Shown: positions 24,401 through 32,399 of the stretch, one piece after another | Layout of the letters: every line of letters begins with the position of its first letter | How positions within the stretch are numbered: position 1 is the first letter of the stretch | Notes under the pieces: model-generated | The model's input: the letters and a program-made list of their open reading frames with translations, nothing else | Database searches by the model: none | What the model was told of the DNA's origin: nothing | Translations under genes and position numbers: made by a program | Assembly: GCF_036588685.1 (NCBI RefSeq) | Contig: NC_086374.1 | Location: 34,340,886-34,404,885, forward strand | Origin: Mytilus trossulus | Lineage: Eukaryota > Mollusca > Bivalvia > Mytilida > Mytilidae | DNA: 64,000 bases | Direction of reading: 5' to 3'

Positions 24401-25075
24401 AATCAGCGATTTATACTTGCTTACTTTTACGGTTATACCATGGAGTTGCTGTCCAACTAGACAGTGAAGAACACGTTTCTGCAATTTTAATAAGCAATTC
24501 TCCATATCCAAGGAGCTTTCCTCCCATATTTTCACAATACTTGGAACTATTGTGGTACGTTTCTTCCATTTCTCCAGAAAAATATACAGTGGAGAGAACA
24601 TCTGAAAATATGACATAAGTAAGATGTGCTCAGACAAGTCATCGGTTCAAATGATATAATTTATGATAATGATAAAAACAAATTTTGTTTAATTAAACAA
24701 TATTTGATCCACAAGTTAATTTAAGTTTGTACTTTTCCGTTTTTCAATGTGCTTTCATATAATAATAAAAATAATTATAGTATTCAGCATTGGATATCTA
24801 TCTGCTATTTTTTAAACCGATTTGCATTTTCGGTTTTGAATTTGGAATGATTCTATGTAAACATTTAAAATTTCCCGAATTTAGTATGTTGAATAACAAA
24901 TCTTATTAGCCAAAGGTAATTACACAAAATTAACATATCATTTATTGATTAAATATTCATCCAATATTCTATAAGAATGACCATTGTTGTTGTTTAAAAA
25001 AAAGTAACAAAAAAACTCACTTTTGGTATGAAATATGAATACCATGAAGACAAAACACTTTACGACACCTTCCAT
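15439..25075 (-). CDS. Gene B: paralogue of gene A, CTLD split by a WSC domain
   Basis: Spliced model on the minus strand: exons 25075-25021, 24601-24425, 19506-19388, 19002-18876, 17723-17613, 16293-16222, 16042-15964 and 15469-15439. Together they are 771 nt, a continuous frame of 256 residues plus stop. Layout: signal peptide (1-18), CTLD first half (19-77), WSC domain (78-159), CTLD second half (160-196), short stalk (197-220), transmembrane helix (221-243) and a basic tail ending KFSG. Every intron phase (1,1,0,1,1,1,2) equals that of gene A at 3314-9645, and exon 4 is the same length, so the two arose by tandem duplication. The 4.9-kb intron 2 holds a decayed retroelement and TCCGTT arrays. 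It is probably a type I surface receptor or adhesion protein; ligand unknown. Sequence divergence from gene A outside the cysteines suggests an old duplication. Confidence 0.8.
15964..16042 (-). CDS. Gene B exon 7: transmembrane segment
   Basis: 79 nt, phase 1 to phase 2. Encodes IIGVVVAVVVIVVLVMLILL, then FLRH: one membrane helix and the start of a basic tail. The acceptor TTTTTTCAG is strong. Reading through the donor GTATTA would add two residues and a stop, an alternative ending. Confidence 0.78.
16222..16293 (-). CDS. Gene B exon 6: short stalk
   Basis: 72 nt, phase 1 to phase 1. About 24 residues (GDTENIQCSFNMGD, then SAETQ) linking the CTLD to the membrane. It is 48 nt shorter than its counterpart in gene A and lacks that exon's Ser-rich run. 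Acceptor TTAACAG, donor GTAACA. Confidence 0.7.
16430..17030 (+). mobile_element. 3' end of a second retroelement (C-terminal ORF remnant plus tail)
   Basis: A short frame reads PLTAGIVPPYDEDIIFQSV and then stops (TAA near 16530). It is followed by a long tail with landmarks GAGCTGGCATGTCAGTTAAC, GACTTCGGACTCGGACTTC, AACCCCGCCGC, AAGTCAGGAGCCTCTGGCC and GGCCAGCTGAAGGACACC, then GGTCGGGTGGTTGTCGCTTT. I associate this with a widespread mussel repeat. It is in intron 5 of gene B, in the opposite orientation. Confidence 0.65.
17613..17723 (-). CDS. Gene B exon 5: second half of the C-type lectin-like domain
   Basis: 111 nt, phase 1 to phase 1. Encodes GALCRYRSFKKASDGG, then LKFAQCEEKKPFICKG. These are the last three CTLD cysteines, with the classic C-x5-FIC end. 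The acceptor is CCATAG and the donor GTGTGT. No other exon between here and exon 2 supplies a competing CTLD start. Confidence 0.85.
18876..19002 (-). CDS. Gene B exon 4: WSC-type domain, second half
   Basis: 127 nt, phase 0 to phase 1. Encodes TTKCQCYGETQILV, then STCDSTCPANANERC and GVIYEK. This is the typical WSC ending: C-x-C-Y-G, C-x3-CP and a Val-Ile-Tyr strand. The acceptor is AATAAG and the donor GTAAAC. Confidence 0.87.
19388..19506 (-). CDS. Gene B exon 3: WSC-type domain, first half
   Basis: 119 nt, phase 1 to phase 0. Encodes GCFIGVNILRETQDG, then HLAMCADFCADSNFTSIGLW. The Cys pattern and the closing Phe-Thr-x-Ile-Gly strand match WSC domains and exon 3 of gene A. The donor is GTAAGAA; the acceptor follows a modest pyrimidine tract. 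Confidence 0.83.
20090..20200 (+). mobile_element. Repeat family T2, fragment
   Basis: TTCCCTCAGTTTTAGTTTGT, CCCGGATTTG, TCGATTTATGAATTTCGAAC and CTACTGTTGCCTTTATTTA: the same ordered text as 46525-46610, 53495-53625 and, inverted, 42765-42945. Confidence 0.7.
20205..20395 (+). mobile_element. Retroelement tail family T1, short 5'-truncated copy
   Basis: Starts at GCCGTTAGTTTTCTCG and ends CATACCACATCTTT followed by a T/A tract. In intron 2 of gene B. Confidence 0.78.
20405..20820. repeat. TCCGTT-motif array with opposed halves
   Basis: Plus-strand TCCGTT / GACGTCCGT steps at irregular spacings of about 10-20 bases fill 20470-20700. From about 20710 the motif appears inverted (AACGGATAAAACGGA, ACTTCTACCGGACGT twice). 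The two halves could fold back. The apparent open frames here (20339-20749, 20501-20689) are products of the repetition. Confidence 0.75.
21080..21230 (+). repeat. TCCGTT-motif array, second block
   Basis: TTCCGTTAGGTGTCCGTTTC, GTCCGTTGGATGTGCG and ATATCCGTTGTGTGTCCGTT. Same motif grammar as 20405-20820. It abuts the T1 copy at 21235. Confidence 0.72.
21235..21845 (-). mobile_element. Retroelement tail family T1, long copy downstream of the RT pseudogene
   Basis: On the minus strand this directly follows the RT fragment (21986-22800) in the same orientation, through ACTGCGAGTACTCGAAGA, GTACCCGGCCACGTCC, GTTAACATGTTTATCCCCG and GGCCGTTAGTTTTCTCG to the end CATACCACATCTTCTTTTT. It is the second independent case in the window of RT followed by T1. 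Confidence 0.82.
21986..22800 (-). pseudogene. Decayed reverse transcriptase of a retroelement (Penelope-like type?)
   Basis: Read right to left on the minus strand, about 22795-22680 gives NFLLDNIYVRFGNKVYR, then GIPMGTNCAPLIAGLFLY. This is the RT motif ahead of the catalytic box that I know from IPMGTNCAPL-type animal retroelements. After a frame change come SQFMTKLSKDPS, a stop-flanked F-DD-T at the catalytic position, IYPKELTLNKSNLFG, KLHTKIYDKR, IVNFPFLDG and APSYGVYN. The open frame 22189-21986 (KFGCTCNKLISNGIAHP, then RARKF) is the C-terminal part. Several stops and shifts make it inactive. It sits in intron 2 of gene B on the same strand, and is cut on its 5' side by a TCCGTT array. 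Assignment to Penelope-like elements is inference; that it is an RT is strong. Confidence 0.8.
22800..22920. repeat. TCCGTT-motif array, third block interrupting the RT pseudogene
   Basis: AAGTCCGTTTATTCGG, CAACGGACTCCCAACGGATA, CAACGGACAAC and GGCGTCCGTTCGTGC. The segment GGTCAGTACATCAACG, CTCCCAACGGATAACAATTT recurs at 23697-23740. Confidence 0.7.
23930..24125 (+). mobile_element. Tail family T1, variant short copy
   Basis: Subtype with GACCGTTGGTTTTCCCG, TAGCTTGTTGTTCGGTG and an end CACTCACACCACATCTTCC followed by TATATCTA. Nearly the same as 28115-28310, so a separate subfamily from the CAATCATACC copies. Intron 2 of gene B. Confidence 0.78.
24425..24601 (-). CDS. Gene B exon 2: first half of a C-type lectin-like domain
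   Basis: 177 nt, phase 1 to phase 1. Contains SSKYCENMGGKLLGYGELL, then ETCSSLSSWTATPWYNRK. This is the CTLD helix-1 cysteine with the GG-K-L-L signature and the start of the Trp-rich loop. A longer open frame through the same bases in another register is a shadow. The acceptor lies in TTTTCAGA and the donor is GTAAG. Confidence 0.85.
25021..25075 (-). CDS. Gene B exon 1: start and signal peptide
   Basis: Starts at the ATG at 25075 and encodes MEGVVKCFVFMVFIFHTK, a hydrophobic leader of 18 residues. It ends in phase 1 with donor GTGAGT. Joining to exon 2 gives NVLSTVYF, which aligns with EIFSTVRVY of gene A just after its leader. Confidence 0.75.
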
Positions 25076-25599
25076 ATTTCTATTTTATAAGGCAACAAAA
25101 TCTGTTGCATCTCTAACGAATAAAATTTGTGAATTTTGAAGTAAATTGCGTACCATTAACGTATGTTTTTGTCACAATCAATGTCAAATATTTCCCTTGA
25201 GGACAGGAACGCACAGGATCTGATAAATATCAGTCATTAAACAATATGGTTCATGAAAGAAACAATGTACTGATGGAACAAGATTAGGATTCTGTATAAT
25301 GTTAATAGAATTATTTAAAGTGTTCAATGTCATAACAATCGAAGATATTTTTGAACTCTTTAAAAAAAAATATAATACACACCTGTGACGATAGTACTTT
25401 TTCCTATCTTTATTATGTGTTAGGAAGGGCTTATTGCATTTCCGTTAATTTTTCAAAGTTCCAATACTGTATACGTTTCCGGAAAGTTAAGCTATTACTA
25501 GAACACATCCGTGATATCGCGGGGCCGTGACTGAATTAAAAAAGTATATAACTATGCGCAAGCCTTATTTTAGAATTAGTATTGTCATCTGATAAAGTC

Positions 25600-26290
25600 A
25601 TGCCGATAATAAGATACACAGTTTTCTCTGCTTTCAAATCTTTCTGTTTGAACCCGTCGAACTGGAACTTATCAATTATTGGTAATATTATTTTTTTGGA
25701 AAACAAAAGGTCCTAGAATGGAGCATTTTTTAATCAACAGCATTGTTTTAAAAAAGTTGACTTCTTTGATTCGCTGTTTTACGTCATACCCGCTAACAAA
25801 TTGAAAACTGTACCTATACGCCTTATTTTTAATCCAGATTTTTAGTTTTCGTATTGTTATCTTAGAATGTCTTACCATATTACTTCCATGGTCTTACTGA
25901 TTTAAAATACTACCAAAGGTAAAAATTTGACAATTTAGTAGTGTCAACCCTGTGATTATGACCCGTGTATATAGCATATTAATCCTGAATACACGGTTTG
26001 GAGGTGCGCCTGTCAGATGCGGAAGGTACATATAAGGTAATAGATAACAGGTAAATATACTATTGGTATTGGTATCGGACTCGACCCGGAACTTCTTATT
26101 AATTAGTAATATTAATTAGGTGGAAAACAAAAGGGACTGGTGTGGTGTAATTTTTAATCTACACCTTTGTACTATATTATTTATATATAAAGTTGAATTC
26201 TTTGATTCGTCGATTTTGCGTGATGACGGCTGACAAATTGGACCTCGTAATTTTAGTATTATAGATACGTTTCCAGAAATTGTTTTTATT
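25600..26290 (+). repeat. Two diverged direct copies of a repeat upstream of gene B
   Basis: Copy 1 (about 25600-25890) and copy 2 (about 26085-26290) share, in order, TGGAACTT/GGAACTTCTTATTAA, TAATATTA, GGAAAACAAAAGG, TTTTTAATC, AGTTGA-TTCTTTGATTCG, ACG/GCGTGATGACGG-like and CTGACAAATTG. A GTGATATCGCGGGGCCGTG block precedes copy 1, and a related CCGCGAAATCGCGGTCATAT motif is at 41330. Confidence 0.6.
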
Positions 26291-26299
26291 TCTTTTCCG

Positions 26300-28114
26300 G
26301 ATTTTTATCTGGTAGTAAATCATTAAATATTTGAATATATGTTAGATAGATTATCATATATTTATACAATAAAGGTTCTGATTTTATATCTAATATATGC
26401 TAGATATAAAAAAATAATATGAAAGTTTCACCTTAATAGTGAAAGATGATGATGTCGGAATCGTTATAGTTTTATGTTTCAACAACTTGAATTGTCTTTG
26501 GTCGTTTATGTGACGAAATAAGTGATTATTTCAAAGATGGCACAATTAACTATTTGATACATGGGTGTAAATGGTGTAAATTGGTAACCTCATTCCTCTT
26601 GTATTTGCGTTACTTCCACTTTTTATCAAATTGTGGGATCTGCTTATTGATGTGTGCACTGCCCGAAGACTTACTCTCCAGCCCGAGGTAGATCATATTG
26701 ACTTTGAATGTGCAATGCATATATATATACTGCTGTTACAATCATGTCAACTGGACAGTTATTTAAAATCCTTCATCATCCGTCATGCTCTAAGATATAT
26801 CTACGGTCACATTTCCAAATACACTTTAATGTTGAAACATTTTTTTAAGGACATCCTATTAGTTAGAAAACGTATAAAGTTGAAAGTTTAATTATAGTTT
26901 AAACATATTTATTTAAAGTGAATTGGGAAACAAGTTTTGCAACTTATATCAATCCCTTTCCACTTTGCGGATGCGAGTGCTGCCTTGTAGCCTACACTTT
27001 TTCAAAATCTACTAGTGTCTTTAACGTGCAAGAGATATGGCTCTCTCTTAACATGGGTCAGCCATTTATCGGCCCCTTCCGACGGACTATCATCGTTTCC
27101 TCAAGACCATACTCCCAAATGGTGTCGAGGAAGAGCCGAAAATTGAGTTCCTGAAAGTTTAATTATAATAGGTTAGTGTGTCAAAACTGTGAATTCCATT
27201 ATCCATTTACGAATATAAATATAAAGGCTCTAACAGAGAAACGTAATACATTAGTCTAGTTCTTTTCCAAAAGAATTTTATCGTACGGAAGTATATACTC
27301 ATATGCGGTTTAGCTTAGCGAAAGGTAGTACGACGTAATCAGTCAAACAAACTTTATTAGATCAACTCTCTAAGGAACGATCGTTTCCATTGGTCAATTC
27401 AAACCTTCGACCTCACACCTTCGAAAATAGAACACACATACTATAACGTTGAATGGACTGATTAATATTCACGTATCTGGTCAAGGTCGTTTAAAGCTTC
27501 CATCGACGCATTCTAATACATGATTCCAATCAAAATTCTAGCTTTTATAAATGTGCATGTGAAATTTATTAATGGTTTAATAGTTTTTCTGCAATTGGTA
27601 GTAAAGTTTAAACTTTATATTGTAAAATCTTAACAGTTTTCACATCTAAATATTCAATTTAAATGTCTCCTCTAGATCAAGGGACGACATTAAAAGTTCA
27701 ATGTAGGATAAAAAAAACTCAAATCACATATTTTTTTCATTTACTCCCCCCTCCCCCAAATTGCTTATCCTGCATTTTCTTTTACTCAATGGACTCGATG
27801 ATTTAACGTTGTACTTGAAAAATAAAACCGTACTTTTCTACAAACACTTTTCATATATTTTTCCAAGTTTTATGTATTCGACATAGGATAGCGATTTTTT
27901 TTCTGAAGTTCCGTTTACTTGAAGAAAAAAAATATTCCGAAATTGTAAGTAAATTCATAACATGTAACCAAACATGCTCTGTTCTGAAAAAACGGAGATG
28001 GCCAATCATGGCACAGGGGATGATTAAATGTAGTTTATAAACTCCAACGATATACTTCATTTGGTTTTGCTATTCTCGGTTGAAAAACGAACGTAAATTA
28101 TATATTGTAAATAT
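26300..28114. other. Intergenic, with a weakly structured block at 26630-27160
   Basis: Two short frames (26631-26891, 26918-27154) are open on the plus strand and locally less AT-rich (CCGAAGACTTACTCTCCAG; CCCTTCCGACGGACTATC). No domain is recognisable. They may be an old repeat. Confidence 0.4.
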
Positions 28115-28310
28115 TTATAGACCGTTGGTTTTCCCGTTTACCCGTTTAGTGGTTTTACGCTAGTAATTTTGGGGACCTTTATAGCTTGTTGTTCAGTGGC
28201 TCCGTGTTGAAGGCCGTACATTGACCTATGATGGTTTACTTTTATAAATTGTTATTTGGATGGGGAGTTGTCTCATTGGCACTCACACCACATCTTCCTA
28301 TATCTATGTA
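28115..28310 (+). mobile_element. Tail family T1, variant short copy
   Basis: Same subtype as 23930-24125: GACCGTTGGTTTTCCCG through CACTCACACCACATCTTCC. It begins at almost the same internal point, and shows a small CCCGTTTA duplication near its start. Confidence 0.78.
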
Positions 28311-28584
28311 AATAGAAACAAACAGTTTTTTAAAAAGTGTTTATTCATTAAATCATTGTAATGTATCGATAAAAAGGTGAGTTTCTTCTTGTACATGCAT
28401 TTAGTCATCCTTAATTTCTTGATATTTCGTTTATCATACACGTTTCGTTTTGTATTTCATTTTAAATACGAATACAATACTTTAGCGGATAGTTCAATAA
28501 TGTTTTACAGCTCTATTCTTACAGTTTAAAATTGAAAGATAAATGTTCATCCATTTAAAATCGAAAACAGTTCATTTATATTTA

Positions 28585-28755
28585 AAAAAAAAAAAAAAAA
28601 GAAGATGCGGTATGATTGCCAATGAGACAACTCTCCACAAGAGACCAAAATGACACAGAAATTAACAACTATAGGTCACCGTACGGCTTTCAATAATGAG
28701 CAAAGCCCATACCGCATAGTCAGCTATAAAAGGCCCCGAATTCAAACAAGAGAAT
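28585..28755 (-). mobile_element. Tail family T1, short inverted copy
   Basis: A 17-18 A run (28584-28600) followed by GAAGATGCGGTATGATTGCC and the CTATAGGTCACCGTACGG block; truncated after GGCCCCG. On its own strand it therefore ends in a T run. Confidence 0.78.
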
Positions 28756-29800
28756 TGTTCCTTATAAACTACGATTTCTCACAAGTATTAATTTATTATT
28801 GAGGTCCACACATGCATAAGAAATAATCTTCGCCGATGTAACATTTCAATTTATTACAACAACCTGCCTTTACTGAATTCATTCAGGTGCACCAATGATA
28901 CGATTAAAGTTATTTTGTTTCTATCTTTTGGGGACAATTTTCTCCGTTTATGGTACGCTTATAGCTACATTTTTGTACTGTGTGTATGTTTTATAGCATG
29001 GAAATAATAAAAGAGGAATGTCAGTGCAACCCCTGATTAATTATTGGATAAGAATTATGAGATACTTAAGTGACTACGACATTGTTAGGATTATAACCTA
29101 TCGTCAGTATGAAAGAAATTAGAAGTGGTTCATATATTCATCCGTATAAAAGCGGCTCATGTATTTTATTTTATCCTTTAATATATTTCTCATCATGCCG
29201 GGTACAAGATAATTGAGTTGCTGCATGCAAAGAACTTAGAATATTACTTAAAACAAAATATCAGTATAATATTTCGACCCCACTATTGAAGTTAACAAAA
29301 CATTTATTTATTTATTTTGACCAAAGGTTTGTAAAACTATACAAATCATTGTTTTTACGTTCGTGGCGTTCGTAGTAAAATAGTAAATTCCATTGTCGGT
29401 CACCTGTGTCAATTCACGTGCACACTGACTACATTGTTGTTGTATTTAAATCTTTCGGCCAATGAAATGAGACGTAACAAGTTGTTTGTTTGTGATACGC
29501 CAGAATGTTATCAATGAACTATCAAACGCTAAAGTCGACTGCATTTCAGTATAATCATTATAGGACCTTGTTATCTTTAAATTGACTTAACTGTTTTATT
29601 TTCATGCATCATCCTTATGCTTACCTCTGGTATACAGTAATTAAAGAAGGCGAGCAATACAACTGTATACAGTTCATTGAGATAAAATTGTATAATCAAA
29701 ATATATAAAGAGAGATAACTCTGAATGTGTGTGTGTCATTAAGTTTGGCACGAAGCTTGGGTTTGCTGACCACCATCACGTGTTCATAAGATTTCATTCG

Positions 29801-29842
29801 TTTAAACAAGGACGTATAACTAATATACGTCCTTGGTTTAAA
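29801..29842. repeat. Short hairpin next to the minisatellite
   Basis: TTTAAACAAGGACGTATA and its reverse complement (TATACGTCCTTGGTTTAAA), separated by about five bases, with one bulged base. It lies about 30 bases before the 31-bp array. Confidence 0.85.
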
Positions 29843-29873
29843 TTTAAAGACAACTGTAACGGGCAAGTTCCAA

Positions 29874-30331
29874 GATGATGCAGTTGACCATGGAACACGT
29901 TCGAGATGAAGCAGTTGACCAGGGAACAGGTCAGAGTTACTGCAGTTGTCCATGTAACAGGTCAGAGTTGATGAAGTTGATCATGGAACACGTCGAAGTT
30001 GATGCAGTTGACCATTGAACAGATCAAAGATGATGCAATTGACGATTGAACAGGTCAGAGATTGTGCACTTGGCGATTGAACAGGTCAGAGTTGATACAG
30101 CTGACGATTGAACAGGTCAGAGTTGATACAGCTGACGATTGAACAGGTCAGAGTTGATACAGTTGACGATTGAACATGTCAGAGTTGATTTAGTTGACGA
30201 TTGAACAGGTCATTGATGATGCAGTTGACGATTGAACATGAAACAGTTGATGCAGTTGACCATTAAACAGGCCAACGTTAATGTAGGTGACGATGGAACA
30301 GGTCAGTGATGATGCAGTTGACGATGGAATG
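29874..30331 (+). repeat. 31-bp minisatellite, about 15 units
   Basis: Unit based on GATGCAGTTGACGATTGAAC AGGTCAGAGTT. Unit starts at 30092, 30123 and 30154 show an exact 31-bp step. The outer units on both sides are more diverged (GACCATGGAACACG forms) than the central ones (CTGACGATTGAACAGGTC). 31 is not a multiple of three and all frames carry stops, so it is not coding. Confidence 0.88.
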
Positions 30332-30849
30332 TTACCAAAATACTCCAGGTCATCAAGAAGAACTTATATTACTGCACACGGGAGACATTTACATTCTTCT
30401 GGCAGTTCCCTATTATGATGTTTTTATCAGAACAATCAGTTTAAAATCTTTTTCACAACAAAAGAATCAATTTTGAAACACATTTTTATAATGACAATGA
30501 ACATAAATATCAAGTTTCTATGCTATTTTTCATCTATATATCCTTTTCGGTATTGCACAAATACGTATCGAAAACTGTTATTTACATAATGTTTAACGAA
30601 AAAAGACAAATTGTATTAAAATTCATAACACATAAATTACAGTACAATGAACATGAGCTGCGAATTGATGAGACTACAAACCGTTATAATTTACTAAAGA
30701 GTTAAATATCTAGGCTATTCATGGGATTTGTTACCGTAATGCAGTATTTTAGGATTGAATTCGTCTTGATTATGATATGAGCTGTTATTACATGCATATT
30801 TCATCCTATAAATAAGACGTAGGCGGTAGGGTTCATGTTTTCTGTGCAA

Positions 30850-31016
30850 CATCAGTGGCGGATCCAGAGGGGGGGTTCCGGGGGTCCGCACCCCCCTTTA
30901 TTTTGGCCGATCAATGCATTTGAATCGGGACATATGTTTGCACCCCCCCCCTGCACCCCCCCTTTGCCCTGGGCTAGCACCCCCCCTTTCGAAAATTCCT
31001 GCATCCGCCACTGAAC
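30850..31016. mobile_element. MITE with CAGTGGCGGATCCAG ends
   Basis: Left end CAGTGGCGGATCCAG, right end GCATCCGCCACTG, with the interior dominated by G and C runs (GGGGGGGTTCCGGGGG; CACCCCCCCCTGCACC). It matches the element at 53985-54130. Confidence 0.82.
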
Positions 31017-31019
31017 ATT

Positions 31020-32290
31020 TATATTATTAATGTATAATAATGAACAGAATGTTTGCATTTAAACCAGAAAACCGACAAAGGCGGCAATTCCTACTACCAC
31101 AGGAAAGCAAACAATTTGATGACAGAAATATAGACGTAATTGAGAAGTCATTCTGAAGCTACAAATTAAGTCATCTTCTGAAAGAGTAAAAGTTACTGCA
31201 TATGGAAGATTTGAGGAAGTCACGCTATTCCTGCTTTATCAAAATCAATTGCTCTTTTTAGAACAAGCTTAAAATAAAAGATTAAATATTAATTTTTTAT
31301 TCATTACTTCAATAAATCAGATGTAGTCGTTGCACATCTTCGACGCTGAAGCAATTCAGTTATAAGAAGCCTATATCTAATGCATATAACTGAGACATTG
31401 TAAGACGCACTCATGGGTTTACATGTATGATGATGTTACGGATGACGTCTTTCAATTTTGTTTTAATGGGTCTCTTAGCAATTTGACACGATCGTACTTT
31501 ACGATAAAGGATAATGAATGCAGGGTGTACAGTTACATGTATATATATGTCAATATTATTAATGCATGTACATGTAAACTTTTGTGTAATTTAAACGACA
31601 CATTGTATAACTACATCCAAGTTTCTATTTCATCGATTTATCTAAGAGCAAAATTATTCAAAAAATTTAAAAGTAAACTTAAAAGAGAGATTTATTGTGA
31701 GGAATTTCTGCATTTACGGTATACTATTTTATTAATGATTAATTTAAAGTTTAAACTGGTATATTTGAAATGGAACTCAATGAATGTAAGGATGATAATT
31801 AAAATAAAAAAAGGATAGCTGCTTTATAAAAACAATTTAAATATAATCTTTGTTAATCTGTAAAAATAAAGAAAAACAACAAACAATTTAGCGTTATATT
31901 TTAACGTAGTTGTACAAGGACGGTTAGTTAAAGTATTATTTTCTTTAATGATCCAGCTTTTATGATATTAAGACACTTGCTTAAAGGATTTAACAACCTC
32001 TATTTCTGACTCCAATGGCAAGTGAGAAACAGAAAACAGAAAATTTATTTTTCCGCAAAATTTACGCAATTTCAGAATGACAGGCTTTCGTATCAGTCCA
32101 ATTGTTGTCTTAAGAAAGTAGAAACAAAGCAGAGGGGTTGCTTTCGGTAGACTGACGGGTGCTGGGCCTAGCTGAATATCTGTGCTAAAAACGACCAGAT
32201 TTGAGACATTTTTATCAGTCTATCGTTCCGGCTTCATAAGCTCTGTCAACTGCTAAACAATAATAATTGGGTTAATTTTATTCACATGAA
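31020..32290. other. Intergenic, longest bare frame only
   Basis: Contains an open frame of 131 codons (31423-31818) with low-complexity, Lys/Ile/Leu-rich composition and no domain. Nothing else is visible. Confidence 0.5.
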
Positions 32291-32293
32291 AAT

Positions 32294-32395
32294 TCAATCT
32301 AATTAAAATATTGATCTCTGATTACGTTATACTGCATATGCAGTATAACGTAATCAGTATAACGTAATCAGAGATCAATATTTTAATTAGATTGA
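32294..32395. repeat. 102-bp near-perfect palindrome with an internal 14-bp duplication
   Basis: The left arm TCAATCTAATTAAAATATTG, then ATCTCTGATTACGTTATACT, meets its exact reverse complement around the centre GCATATGC (32334-32341). The right arm has the 14-mer TATAACGTAATCAG twice in a row (32344-32357 and 32358-32371), while the left arm has it once. Apart from this extra unit I see no mismatch in the arms. Confidence 0.92.
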
Positions 32396-32399
32396 TGAA

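Noticed and set aside
24383..24637. 84-codon open frame across exon 2 of gene B
   Set aside because: It is in the wrong register. The frame one base off gives the CTLD signature and joins correctly to both neighbouring exons.
29874..30331. Regularly spaced repeat resembling a CRISPR array
   Set aside because: The 31-bp units are contiguous with no unique spacers, and the genome is eukaryotic. It is a minisatellite.
31423..31818. 131-codon open frame, among the longest in the window
   Set aside because: Lys/Ile/Leu/Tyr-rich low-complexity composition as expected of random AT-rich DNA; no domain or signal and no neighbouring exons.
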